A DNA stretch of 64,000 nucleotides, taken from Hydractinia symbiolongicarpus (taxonomy: Eukaryota > Cnidaria > Hydrozoa > Anthoathecata > Hydractiniidae). Every line of letters starts with the position of its first letter. The first letter of the stretch is position 1. Both the position numbers and the translations under genes were made by a program. The notes under the pieces are model-generated. The model worked only from the letters and a program-made list of their open reading frames with translations, ran no database searches and was not told where the DNA came from. The stretch covers positions 23,937,001 to 24,001,000 of the forward strand of contig NC_079882.1 of the NCBI RefSeq assembly GCF_029227915.1. Direction: 5' to 3'. Positions 23,301-34,703 of the stretch are shown in pieces.

Positions 23301-26300
23301 TTGTACATTATTCACATTCTTTCAGTAGTGGCTGCAAAACTCTGTACTTTGCAAGCAAGGTTGAGTGCTTAGCACAGATATATAAATATCATTTGTCACA
23401 TATCTAGCAGAACAGTGGGGTGATGCATATGAGTTCTTTTCAAACTTCCTAATCAATTGAAATGCTGTCAATACCTACCCTGCTTTTGAGCATAGGCTAA
23501 CAATGCATGGTAAACCTCCTTTACAAATCTTATTTCGCACAAATTGACACTATTAATAAAGTTGTTTTGGCTTTGTACAACCACTTCTAGATAAAAAATA
23601 TGGCAATATGCTATGCTAATGACTTATGTATAGTTTTGAAATATGGCAATGTTAAACAGGACTTAAAATTAAATCTTAGTTCAGGTTAATTAGACTCCCA
23701 TCATTTCTTAAAAATTCTTCTCAATTAAGTGCAAATTTTTTTCTCATTAGCAAGTGCTCTAAGTATTACACTAGTTGTTTATTCAGACTGGATGCTTTTA
23801 CTGGTCACTCGGTGTGTGTTAAAAAATGGCACCTAACAAGTTTAATAGCAAAAAAATTAAATAATTTATTTGTTACCGTATATTTTGCTTTTTTAACTCT
23901 GCTGGGGAAGTATTTAGTGGTAATATAATCGATTCAACAGATAATTCTCGCACTCGTCTGTCAATAACCTAAAAAAAATTGATTATAATTTCAACTAACA
24001 GAATGTCTAAACATATGACTTTCAGCAGATCAGTTTAAAAACTGTGACATTAAAATTGAAACTTTCAGGTTGTGTCATTTTTTTTTATAAGAGGTACAGC
24101 TTTGAACTTATTATTTATTTCTGGGTAAAGATTTAAGGCTTACACAATTTTTTGTTGTACTAAATCTCATTTTACGTATTAGATGTGAGCTTTAATTTTA
24201 CAAAAAGGCTGTTGGTTTTACACTTGTAGTACTAATGACCTTCTTCTGCAAAAAAAAAAAATTATTTTTGACACTGCTAGCTATCTTCATTCTTCTAAAT
24301 TTGTGTAGAAGCATACAAGAATATTGCACATAAGCTTTTGACACAGCATTTTATAAGAAATACAAACTCTAAGTGTTACATTTACTTCTGTGTCAAAACA
24401 AACATTCAATATAATTCAAATTCATAGATGTTGCAGGTTGTGCTTTATTTTACTGCCCAAAAGTTCATCTATGTGGTTGTAAAGTGAGCATAATTTCTAA
24501 TCCCGTGACTGTTTGGGCAGTCAGTTTATTAAGACCCATTCTTCAGAATTGAGAGTAATATCAATAAAGAGGAGATAACTTGAAAAATTTGAATTAACAT
24601 TTCACGAATTGCACTAAGCAAGTCATTTTTTATCGCATATCATATTTACCTACTGAACATAAAATTTGTAGATCCAAACTTAATAATAAAAAATTATTAT
24701 ACTATATAAATTTTTATTTTCAATGTTATACACATTTTTTTTATTATTACAAATTGATGCTAGTTTTACGACTTCTTGTAAGACAATATAACTGAGCTCT
24801 TTTGTTATTAAATTCAGAAGCTCATTCTTATGTCACAACTACTTTCAATACTTTTTTAATTTTATCAAAATAAGAGTTTTGATTGCTCTGTTTATAACAA
24901 AATACAGAGATTTTTATGTTTTTTAAGGCTGTATCTCTTTATTTTAGGAAAAATTTCATCGATGTTTAAGCTTCGAAATGACATGTTCTCATCACTTTAG
25001 AACAAAATGCGATGATTTGATGTATCTTTATTCAAAAATAAGAAGAAGAAGAAAAAGTTTACTTTGCTACATCAAAGAGCCATCAATGGAGTTTAAACAA
25101 TGCTGTGTTCTGTTTTAAAACCATCAAAACATGATGGCATGGAGCTTAGACAACACCATATTTTGGTTTGAAATCACCAAAGCGATTGTACAAAGGTTAG
25201 CAACACCATATTTTAAAGTCACCAAAAAAACAATCGTATGAGACTCAATCAACACCACACTTCATTCCAAAATTATAAAAAAGCAATCATATAAATCTTA
25301 AACAACACCGTATTTTGCTTTAAAATCATTGAAAAGGTATCGTTTGAATCTTAAACACCATATTTTGTTCTAAAATCTTTAAAACAGGATCATATAGAGC
25401 CTAAACAACGGTATATTTTGTTCTAAAAGCATCAAAAAGCCATTGTGTGAAGCTAAAACAACTCCAAATTTTATTCAACATAAACTTTGTGGGCAAAAGA
25501 ACTGAAAAAAAATAATCTTAATCTATTCAGATCATTTTAATATTTAATTCAAATCCGGTGAACCTTCTTGTAGTTACAGTATGTTGTAAAAAGGCATATC
25601 TTAACATTAATAAAAACTAATAAAAATCTTTCATACTCCGTTGTTACAGATGATTCGTAAAGGCTGTTTCACAATACAACAAATATTGCCAGCATTTTTC
25701 CAAATTAAAAATAATTATAAATTGTTATTTTTACTTATTTGCAACAAATGTATTTCAAGAAAAGCTATGGCTTACAATATTCGATCATCAATTTCAAGAT
25801 ACATTTTTATAGTACTGTACCACCTTTTTGTAATTACCAGTTAATAAAATATGTGTAGCTTTGATATATGTAAAACCTTAAAGGGAAAACCCAAGGTATA
25901 AAATGATGTTGGACTTATATTATAGAGCTTAAAAAGTTAGTTAGCAAGTCTTTTTAAATTTTTTAAAAGCTCTTTTCGTTCTTAAGATATTTACATTTAA
26001 AGAATTCAGATTAAATTATATTGCATAAAGTATGATGTCATATTTAAGTAATAGCAAATTTGACATTTTCTGTCATTAGTATATAATTTTAGACCTTTTA
26101 AGGGATGTGCATTCAAACTTTATCAATGCATAGATATTATAAAGGTTAATTAGTTAACAAATATTTTTATGCCAAAATGACAATTGTTTGCTTGTCCCAG
26201 GCCTCTTAAGTTTTTGCTGACGATCTCATAACTTGGGACCTGCAGGGATTTCGTGAGTAAACATATAGGGCTTATACAAGCTTACCCACAAAATTTTGCA

Positions 26301-27026
26301 AACCTTAAGACTTCCCTTCCAATGCTGTTTATTTAACCATGTAAAAATTAGCAAATATTTCTTGGGTTTAAGGCAATAAATAACAAATTAAATTTTGATA
26401 AATTTTCTCCCTGATCTTTGTCAGAGCATCTTCAGATCACAAGTAAAAAACGTCTTTCAACATGCATGTACAGAATGTTAAAAATTCTCTTGATAAAAAT
26501 AAAATGTATAAAAATCGTTTATTAACAATAAAAGTCGTTAAAAATTATAGTATGTTTTCCCAAATTTCAGATAATCGTCTTATTTCATCTTTTTTGTTCA
26601 ATAAATCCGATTTATGTTGTAAAATGTAAAAATGTCACAAATTAGCTTGTTTTTTAACATGAGCAGCTATATATTCAGAAGTTGTTTTAGACAACAACAA
26701 CTAAAGAGAATTTACAGCCATTTTCTAAGATCATTAATGCAAAATACTGTCATGAACTTTAAAAGATAACTGATGGTGTACTTCTAAAACAACTACTACA
26801 CACTAACTTTTTTTGCACAAAAAAGTATGTGTCAATGTTTTTATGATACAGTGCATTACTTATGTATATATATACTTTCTCACAAACTGCCCATTTTGAA
26901 GTGCTTGACGTAATTGTGAAATCAAAAGAAAAAAGAAAAGAAAAATACCTTTCCATATTGTGCACCAGCATCTAAAATTGCAACTTTTTCACTGCTTTCG
27001 TCCATCATTTCAACATCACCATTCAT
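17319..27026 (-). CDS. gmps: GMP synthase (glutamine-hydrolysing)
   Basis: This enzyme converts XMP, ATP and glutamine to GMP, the last step of de novo guanine nucleotide synthesis in the cytosol. Seventeen coding exons join in phase: 27026-26949, 23968-23877, 22887-22773, 22691-22591, 22299-22196, 22064-21964, 21869-21777, 21388-21223, 21079-20931, 20852-20792, 20695-20583, 20456-20235, 19974-19849, 19214-19099, 18616-18486, 17713-17541 and 17420-17319. They encode 680 residues, close to the human length. The glutaminase domain (about 15-197) has [10 protein letters not shown], the nucleophile in GICYGMQ (Cys91), and FHPEV (His178, Glu180). The ATP-pyrophosphatase domain begins with the P-loop SGGVDS (232-237). 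[23 protein letters not shown] and QMPIVLIP follow, and the C-terminus [10 protein letters not shown] is typical of animals. The donor after exon 9 (GTCTTA) is weak but matches the protein. A splice-acceptor-like site just upstream of the ATG suggests a separate 5' UTR exon. Confidence 0.97.
17912..18363. repeat. MITE in a GMPS intron, TTTAAA-bounded
   Basis: The ends are exact inverted copies of TTTAAAGGAAGAAACT, about 452 bp apart. The interior is rich in self-complementary phrases such as CGAAAGTTAATTCTCGCGAA. It sits wholly in the intron between the exons starting at 17713 and ending at 18486. The TTAA within TTTAAA at both edges is compatible with a TTAA target duplication. No ORF is inside. 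Confidence 0.6.
25065..25480. repeat. Degenerate tandem repeat of about 60 bp in the first coding intron of GMPS
   Basis: Units carry the phrase AACACCATATTTTG followed by TAAAATCACCAAAA and CATATGGAG-like text, about seven imperfect copies. Units drift in length and sequence, so this is an old array. Confidence 0.55.
25875..26250. repeat. Dispersed repeat, copy 1 (in GMPS intron)
   Basis: It shares a continuous alignment with 41308-41665: AGGTATAAAATGATGTT at the start, GAGCTTAAAAAGTT, GTCTTTTTAAATTTTT, AAGGGATGTGCATT, CATAGATATTATAAAGGT, and at the end GGCCTCTTAA with TTTTGCTGACGA. No terminal inverted repeats or coding capacity were seen. Confidence 0.6.
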
Positions 27027-27185
27027 TTTTGCAAAAATAATATCTATCTGCCCTATAGTGAATAGAAAGAACTAATGTGATGACACATGAACATTGGAAT
27101 TAGCCATAAATGCCGCAAATAGAAAATCAGTAGATTGTTAAATTTGGCATGGGGAGCAAAGTAGGAGGATAAAAAACAATATCTA

Positions 27186-28455
27186 TACCGTATTTTCTGG
27201 TATATAACCCGCACATTGTATAACCCGCAGCTCAGCTTTTTAGTGAGTTATAAACTAGATTCTATCAGATAGCCTGCACCTTCGCATAACCTGCATAAAA
27301 TTTCAATCCATGTGTTTTACTTACCCGCACCTTTGCATAACCCTAATCGTGTTAAGAAAAAAAATTAGCGTATTATTACTTACCCTAATCATTATAAAAA
27401 CATGTGCGTGTGTTCTGTTTTTTCATGCTGGAGACAAGTGGGGGACGTTTAAACTTGTGAACCCCAAACACGAGAACTGAGTGTCTGAACTAGCGACTCT
27501 CTCAGTCTTAACTTCCTTGTCTCCAATTGCCAAAATAATAATGAATTAAAATTAATTTGACAAGTCGATCTTCTGCTAATGCTTGCTCCCTGCGATTAAA
27601 CAAACAAACAAACAAAAAAACCATTCTATCAGGTTATAAACCTAAAGTTAAATCTTTATTTTTTATGTATATTTAAGTTTTTTTGGCATAAAAATAAACA
27701 ACATAATAATTATTACAGATTGTCTGTAACAGCAATGTACCGAACGTTCTTTTCTAATGTTTATAGAACTTTGTTATCTATTTATATCTAAGCAATCACA
27801 GTGTGCATGATAAAATGAATGGTGGGGATAAGGAGGAGATAGTTGTGTGTGTCTTATTAATTGTATTTTATATTGATTTTTGATATTTTTAGTGGCCACC
27901 TGTTGCTCAAAGGTAGCGAAGATAAAAAGAAAATTATTATATATACTTTAATTTTAACATTTTTCAATATTTTTAACAGGAATTAATAATTAAGTCCTGG
28001 GCACTAGGTTGTGAAATACCTGTCAATTAAACCTAAAAATGATTTCTGCTATATTGATTTATTACCAGAAGCAAATCATTTCAATGTGCTCCATGTGATT
28101 GCAAAGATATAAATAGATTAGAATTATATTCAACACAAAAGAAAAATGACCTCCAAAATTGTGTTTCAGAGAGAGCTCGTAATATTAGCACTGGCAGCAA
28201 TTTCACTGTGTGAAAAAAATTAAATCACGTAGTTGAAGTAAGATTAAGTAGATATAGGATTGTGCATGCACTTATATTAATGTACGCAGTTTATCCCGTT
28301 GGTACTATTTTCTTCATTGAATGTATAAACTTTAAATTTCACAATAAATGACAGGAAATATAAAACTTATCACATTACCCGCACCACGATATAACCCACA
28401 CTAACGGTGAAGTCGTAAAAATCAGCTCGCGGGTTATATACCGGAAATTACGGTA
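27186..28455. mobile_element. Non-autonomous TIR element, TACCGTA ends, ATATAACCCGC motif
   Basis: The left end reads TACCGTATTTTCTGGTATAT then AACCCGC. The right end is its reverse complement with few mismatches. Shorter inverted phrases (TATAACCCGCA, CCCGCACCTT) recur inside both ends. Length is 1,270 bp with no ORF of transposase type. It includes one copy of the 95-bp foldback unit at 27430-27524. It lies 160 bp upstream of the GMPS start exon and may overlap its promoter or 5' UTR intron. Confidence 0.7.
27430..27524 (+). repeat. Short foldback repeat (95 bp), copy A
   Basis: The unit is bounded by GGAGACAAG and CTTGTCTCC. It contains GGGGGACGTTTAAACT, GTGAACCCCAAACACGA and AGCGACTCTCTCAGT. 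It matches 47709-47802 closely and, in inverse orientation, 47306-47400. No Pol III boxes were recognised. Confidence 0.6.
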
Positions 28456-28769
28456 ATACTATTTTATCATGCTGCTTATATCTGTAGTATCAAAGCAAGT
28501 GAAACAAGAAGCCCTTGGGGCTCTAAGAATTTCCGCTCGCTAGTAAAATATTTGATGACAACCTGCTAATTCATTGTGTTATCGTGCCAAACATTCGAAG
28601 AGGTTTGGTGCATGAAGCTGAAGATAAAGCACACAAGTGACATTATATCCAACAAACACAAACAAAACGAAACGTATCATAAAAAACTCACATTTTAAAA
28701 GAAATTGCTAACAAAAATACAGCCTATCATTCATGGTTGAAAGTCTTGCGATTGAAACGTTTATGGTCT

Positions 28770-29152
28770 TAAACGGCATTTAGTTGAAAAAAATCAAAAT
28801 TTTGATGTGAGCATCATTTTCAGCAGACTTTTTTTATTAACTGTGCTAATTTTTGTCGAAAATAAAGTAGTTTTAATTTTTGGACAAATTTTGGCCTGTG
28901 ATGACATTTAGGTGACAAAAAATTAAAATTTTGATCTCACCATCATGTTCAGCATACTTTATTTGTTTACCGTGCCAAATTTTGTTGAAAATAAAGTAGT
29001 TTTAATTTTTGAACCAATTTTGGCCTAAAATAACATTTTGGTAACAAGAAATCAAAATTTTGATGTCACCATCATGTTCAGCATACTTTATTTGTTAACT
29101 GTGCCAAATTTTGTCGAAAACAAATAGCAATTTTGGCCTGAAACGTCATTTA
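28770..29152. repeat. Tandem repeat, about 126-bp unit, three copies
   Basis: Each unit contains AAAATTTTGATGTCACCATC, then TTCAGCATACTTTATTTGTT, AATTTTGTCGAAAATAAAG and ATTTTGGCCTGAAA. The first unit is the most divergent and the third is shortened near its end. Confidence 0.75.
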
Positions 29153-29838
29153 AATGAATTCCCAGTACTTAGAGAGCTTGGGTACGAAGTTTAGATCTGT
29201 GACGTTGCAGTTGACCAGTTAGTCAGTTATACCAATACTATCCTCTTAGAGGAACGTGAAATCCCAGGGTCGATTTTTTCTCAAAAAATGCTCTGAAAGA
29301 AAAAAACAACGGTTTTAAAGATTTTCCTACGCCTTCGGGTGCAGAAATTCAAATATTCCCTACATCAGGTTGGTATAGGTTTATCTAAATTTCTCAGTTG
29401 GAACACATCCATAATACAACTTTGGAAGACCAATAATTAAAGCAAAATAATAACAATGGCTATAGGCTGAAATTTTACTGATTTTCTCTTTTATCTGAAA
29501 AACACACACACAACATTTCCATATACATGAAGAAATAGCTTTCAAGGCAGAATTTTTTACAGAAGCAAATGTCGCAGTTTTTTAAAACCTGTATTCGCTT
29601 ATAGAACATAAATTTAAAATGCTCAAAATTTAAGAGCAAATGACAACAATTTTAGGTGAACAAGTAAAGAAAATAAGAGTACTGGAGGCTCCAATATCTC
29701 TACTTTTACACGTATTAGGGGCCATCTACAAAATTTGCAGCAATTTGTATTAAAAAAATTTGTATATGCTTTCATACAATTGAATTTGTATGAAAGTTTT
29801 CTAAAATCATATAAAGTTTGTATGAGTTTTAAATTATG

Positions 29839-30041
29839 CTTCGTTAGATAGCATTTTTAAAGTTTAAGAACGAAGAACAGCAAAAGAAAAGCTTCGTTAG
29901 ATCGCATTTTTAAAGTTTAAGAACGAAAAGCGGCGATAGAAATACTTTTTTAGATCGCGTTTCAAAAATTTAAAAAGGAAGAACGGTGATAAAAATGTTT
30001 CGTTAGATAGCATTTTTAAAGTTTAAGGACGAAAAGCGGAA
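29839..30041. repeat. Tandem repeat, about 53-bp unit, four copies
   Basis: Units share CTTCGTTAGATAGCATTTTT followed by AAAGTTTAAGAACGAA and AGCGG. The third copy is the most diverged (CGCGTTTCAAAAATTTAAAA). No ORF runs through. Confidence 0.75.
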
Positions 30042-30639
30042 GGCCTTTATAGGGGCTCCTCAATGCTGAGGGAAGGGGGGGGCTGATTTGACCCCACCCT
30101 GTGTAATTTCTACAATTGTTGTCCGTTGGACCTGAAACTTACCACAAGTGTTGTCCAGGTTTTAATACACAATTTAATGAAAAAAAATTTTTAGTAAAAA
30201 ATTTTATTTAAAAATTTTACTCAACATAAAAAAAGTGTTGTCATGGCAACATTTCAGTATAATTCCCCAAAAATTTTTTTTGGAAAATAAAGCTAAATAA
30301 AAGTTAGGAAAAGACACAAAATTTGAAGGTATAACTATAAACAAATAAAAAAAATTATAAAAGTTTAGGACAGCCCCTCCCCTAGCACAAATAGGGTTCA
30401 TGCTGACACTCTTGTGCTCGGCTGGTACATAACACTGAGACTCAAACAAATTAGGGAAGACCATTTGGAACCATGCCACAAGTCAGTCCGACCTTCATCG
30501 TCACAGAGAAACTGCGAGAAGAGTGTGCACCCATGCAAGTTAAATACAACCAGAACATGGGAGAGGTTAGGTGTCCTTTACCTTAATACAGCTTTCGGAC
30601 GAATGTTCTCGTAAATGGAGCTAAATACAGTTTAGCTCA

Positions 30640-31090
30640 TGTTAATTGCTGTTCCCAATACTTGATAGTTGCTATGCAGATGCATCATTAAGGGTACACA
30701 AGGTTGTCTTGCTCACCCAAGGCATCTTTGTCTCAATTAACTGAATCAAAGCTATGTGTCATAACTTGAAGCAACTTTCTTGTTGTTAATACTTTAGAGT
30801 AGGGGAATAAAGGTTTGGGTATAGTCTAGCCATATTAGGTGGTTCTATAGTTAGCCAATCAACAATCTAGGGGCCCCCTATAAATAGGAGAGAGTTACTC
30901 TGATTTAGTGTCTCACCAGTAGTAGCAATAACTTGCTTAATTGAAATAATTTTTCCACCCAACCCACCCATATATTTGGTTAATTTTATTTTATTTTTCT
31001 CTTTATGTGAAACACCTTCATCGTTGCCACGCTATGTTGGAACGATAACGAATTATCTACAATCAAACTGGTTCATTGAGGCTACATAAT
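30640..31090 (+). repeat. Possible solo-LTR-like sequence
   Basis: A TATA-box-like CTATAAATAG at about 30879 follows a GGGGCCCC stretch and precedes a pyrimidine-rich tail. Only this promoter-like arrangement supports the call. No second LTR, primer-binding site or retroviral ORF was found. Confidence 0.2.
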
Positions 31091-31897
31091 GTCGTTGAGC
31101 GTAAAGAGATGTCCAATTGCTTTAGCTACACGGTTTCCTTGAATTGGCACAGTTTGGCTTAGTACGACCACCAAGGTTTTAGTCCAGTGGTGGAAGCAAT
31201 TGGCAACTTTGCTCAATCATGTCAATGTCTTAAATATAACTGGTGGGGTGCTGGGCTGCCCTGGGCAGCCACAAAGTGCAGAGATGTGCGTGTACCCCTG
31301 GAAGAGTATGGTGCATTAAGTACAGGTGCGAGGAGATGAACGACAGTACCCCACGCAAGTAGGACAGATGACTGGGGAAATAACAGCAGGGGGATGCAGC
31401 GCTGACAGTCAGAGGTGGGGCACCAAGAGGTTAATAACAGGTGTGAAATGCATAAGAAGCTAGAGCTCATAGAAAGTAGGTTCTTGTGAGGTATAATAGA
31501 GGAAATGGAATCACAGGAGAGGATCTCCGGATGTGATTGAGAGATTAGTTAAGCCAAAAAACAATACTAGGAGAAGAGCTCCGGATGTAGTGGGGAAGAG
31601 CGAATTTATTGGGAACACGCATGTGAGCTTGAGACAATATCTTCTCTCCATCCTAGCATCCACACCCGACTCTGCCAAATTATCCTCAGTTTATTATTAC
31701 AAAATTGAAATAAATTTTCTACTCCAAAATTGTGTTTTTATTGGGAACTACAGCAATTAATGTAATACCAAAGAAAAAAGAATAAAGTTTAAAAATCTTT
31801 TCAAAAGTAATAATAATCAAATTGTATATTGTATTAAAAAGAAGTACAGAAGTTCTTTCTCCCACACGACACAGCAGGCAATAACTCCGCCCTGCCC

Positions 31898-32084
31898 TCA
31901 GTTTTGCGAAAAGAGATGTTCTGCGAAGGTGAAGACTCTAATAATTGAGTCTCCTGTACAGTTTTGCTTTATGTTAAACTGTGCCAGTGACAAGCATTTT
32001 CGAAGCATATCACCCTGCATGGGTTTAAGAGGTCGTGCTGACAGAACACTAGTGTGACTTCCAATGGCACAAACAAGAACATGT
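31898..32084 (-). pseudogene. Candidate isolated exon, function unknown
   Basis: On the minus strand a good acceptor (GTTGTTTTTTTAG) is followed by 62 open codons to a stop. They encode a mixed sequence with HVLVCAIGSHTSVLSARPLK and AQFNIKQNCTGDSIIRVFTF. Composition looks protein-like, but no partner exon was found upstream in the window and the family was not recognised. It may be the last exon of an unseen gene, a retrocopy fragment, or chance. Confidence 0.2.
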
Positions 32085-32498
32085 CTAAAAAAACAACTAA
32101 GATACTTAAACAAACAAGGACAAAAGAGACTATGTAGAAACCTACTGTACTTATATATACATACAGTAGTTAACTAATATGGGGGGTTCTTTTTTTAAGA
32201 GAAAGCACCCATGCTACTACTTTCAATCTGGACAACTATAGCTATAGCTAACTACATTCAACTTTACAAACTGACAAGGAAAGGGTAAGTAGGGGTTTCT
32301 TGTGGCAAGATGAGTATCACCTCAGCGCAGAGCACATAATGAAATCAACTTCACTTCCATTTACAAAATAAACACTCCATTTTTACAAAACAAACTTGCT
32401 GCAAAAGTCGCTTGCCTGTATGCGGCCTGGATGAAAAACCCTCCATCCCCCATAACCGGGCCCTCGAAAAAGCCCCCTCCGTGGCGCAGATGTCCGCT

Positions 32499-33297
32499 CA
32501 TAGTCATAAATAATCTCTCTTTTTTCTTATGACTATGCCTGATATAGACATAGTCATAAGAAAAAACTTTTACTACATTGATTTTAACAATGTTTATCTT
32601 CTTTCGTGTTCACTTAAGTGGATTTCCATTCAGATTATTTCCATGCTCGCGCGTATTTTTAATCTCAATATTCCGTCGTAAAAGTCTTCTGGTTTCTTTC
32701 CACTGTTGTATTTTGCGCAGAGGTATTTTATCAAAATTTGGATTGCTACAGCTTGTTTAGTTGCTACGCCATTTTTCGAAGAAAAAAAGAATTTTTTGCC
32801 GTGAGGATATACGTTTTTAAAAAAATTTATTCGTAAAATCTTTTTTTTTAAAAAAAAAACAAGAAGTCCTCAGTTTAAGTGTCCTGTTTTTTTTTTTGTT
32901 TTTTTTTTACTTTATTAAATCACTTTAAGCAGGCAGACGTACATTTTTCAGGAGTGCTCAATAGCTATCGCTCGATGATGCTTATTAAGTGTTCTTAGTG
33001 CCAGGTGAGAACCAAACTGTAGTAGTTGTTAATGCTCTTTAGTGCAAGGGGGTGAGAACCATGGCGTAGAATATATTGGCGGCGGAGGCAGGGGAGGGGG
33101 GCTTGGCTTTGCGCAGGTTGATATCAGTGTTGCTTTCATTCTGTAAATTTCCTTAGCGATTTGGTTTTAGTTTACATTCAAAATGGCAACGCGAGTACGG
33201 GTGATGTGTTTTCTGTATTTGAATAATTGGATTGTTGGGGAGTCTTACCATTCCAGCCTTCAATCATAGTCATAAGAAAAAGAGACTTATGACTATG
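32499..33297. repeat. Hairpin-bounded repeat (CATAGTCATAAG ends)
   Basis: CATAGTCATAAG and its reverse complement CTTATGACTATG occur as a hairpin at about 32499-32537, again at 32549, and as a second hairpin at 33264-33297 with perfect 12-bp arms. The outer copies face each other across about 750 bp. This fits a small foldback element, possibly two nested insertions. The interior is AT-rich with homopolymer runs and no ORF. Confidence 0.5.
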
Positions 33298-33369
33298 CTT
33301 CAATGCAGAAAAAGATAAGATTTTTTTGTTTCGTCATTTACTGGCTTCTAATTTCTAGTATTACTGTTC

Positions 33370-33830
33370 TGCCCTGATAAAATAAACGCTGCCCTGATTA
33401 AGTATGGCAGCTTGCCCCGGTTAAGAACAGGGCAGAAAATACATAATCAGGGCAACATAATCAGGCCAGTTTGTATACAACAGTCTAATATTATTTGAGA
33501 CTTATAGAACGAACGTAATCGGGGCCGACCGGCTAATATATAAAATTTTTATATTATTTCTCACTTATTATAGAACGCACATAATCGGGGAAGGCTGGCT
33601 TATGTATGACAGTCATATATTATTCGAGACTTATAGAACAATTATAATCGGGGCCGACCGCTTTTATCTCATTCGTCATCACTTCTGACAAGCAAATAGC
33701 CCTGGTGGCAAAGTTGTTTTTGTTCTCAAATGAAACGAAATTTTGTGGCAATTATAAATTTTGGAATTCGCAAGTTTAATAACTTTTCACCAAACTTAAT
33801 TCCCGCAAAAAGAATAATTTAGGTTCCGTG
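33370..33830 (+). repeat. Dispersed repeat with an intact TTAA empty site
   Basis: Phrases such as ACTTATAGAACG, ATAATCGGGGCCGACCG and GGCAAAGTTGTTTTTGTTCT align with 45440-45690. The alignment then continues with 47553-47620 (TTTTCACCAAACTTAA, CCCGCAAA). Here the sequence runs through unbroken at AAGTTTAATAACTTTTCACC, which is the uninterrupted form of the site that holds the 1,858-bp insertion at 45691-47548. Confidence 0.75.
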
Positions 33831-34703
33831 AAATTTAGTTACTTCAAAGTATATTATGTTGAAATGTATTTATATACTAAGAATTACGTCGAGACTTTTT
33901 TCTTTCACCATGTCTAGTTTTTAGGGGTGTTCTATCTTCCAGAGAATGTTTAATTCACAAAAGTTTGAAGAAAATGCCAATTACAGCCTGCCTAGCCAGC
34001 CATTTATATCAGCGTTCATAATCTGGTCACCACGACATAACCAGTGCAAAAAAAACATAATCGGACCATGCGTACATAATCCGGCTGTCCCGGTTGTAAA
34101 CAGGCTGTTTTCGCAATCTGGGCAGAACATTACCTCAAAATCTTAACTTCTATTATTAAATATAGCTAGCTAGCTATAGTAGTATTCTTAGATCAAGATT
34201 AACATGCTTAAAATTTTCAACAAAATATTTGACCAACATATTTGAATTTAGCAACGAAAGATATGGAAACATGCAAGTTTTCAAGTTTATACACTAACTA
34301 CAACTTCCTCATAGTAGCCAAACTTTTGATGTTTTATGAAGAAATGACCACACAATAATTCAGCAGCAGTGAAAATGTTTAACTGCAGTAGTGTAGTACC
34401 ATAATGATCCGATTAAGCGCCCCCCCCCCTCGAATAAGCGGCCAAGTAATTTCCTCAAAGTTCAATAAGCGCCCAGCACTTATTAAGTGCCCCCTCGATC
34501 GGAATAAGTGCCCACCTGGACGAGGGTGCAGATAAGCCGCATACACGGAAAAAGTGCGAGCGTTTTCGGGCGAGTTCAGCGTTTTAAAAAAAATTCAGGT
34601 ATTTGCCCGAAAAAATCCGCATGGTCCGAACAATGCCCGAAAAAAAAAAAGATTCACCATAAATGTAATGACTCTCGAAGAATTATTTAAAAAAGTATAA
34701 AAA

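Noticed and set aside
30414-30614. 66-codon open frame with a mixed composition
   Set aside because: Short, no splice sites or motif, inside a repeat-rich stretch that may be transposon-derived.
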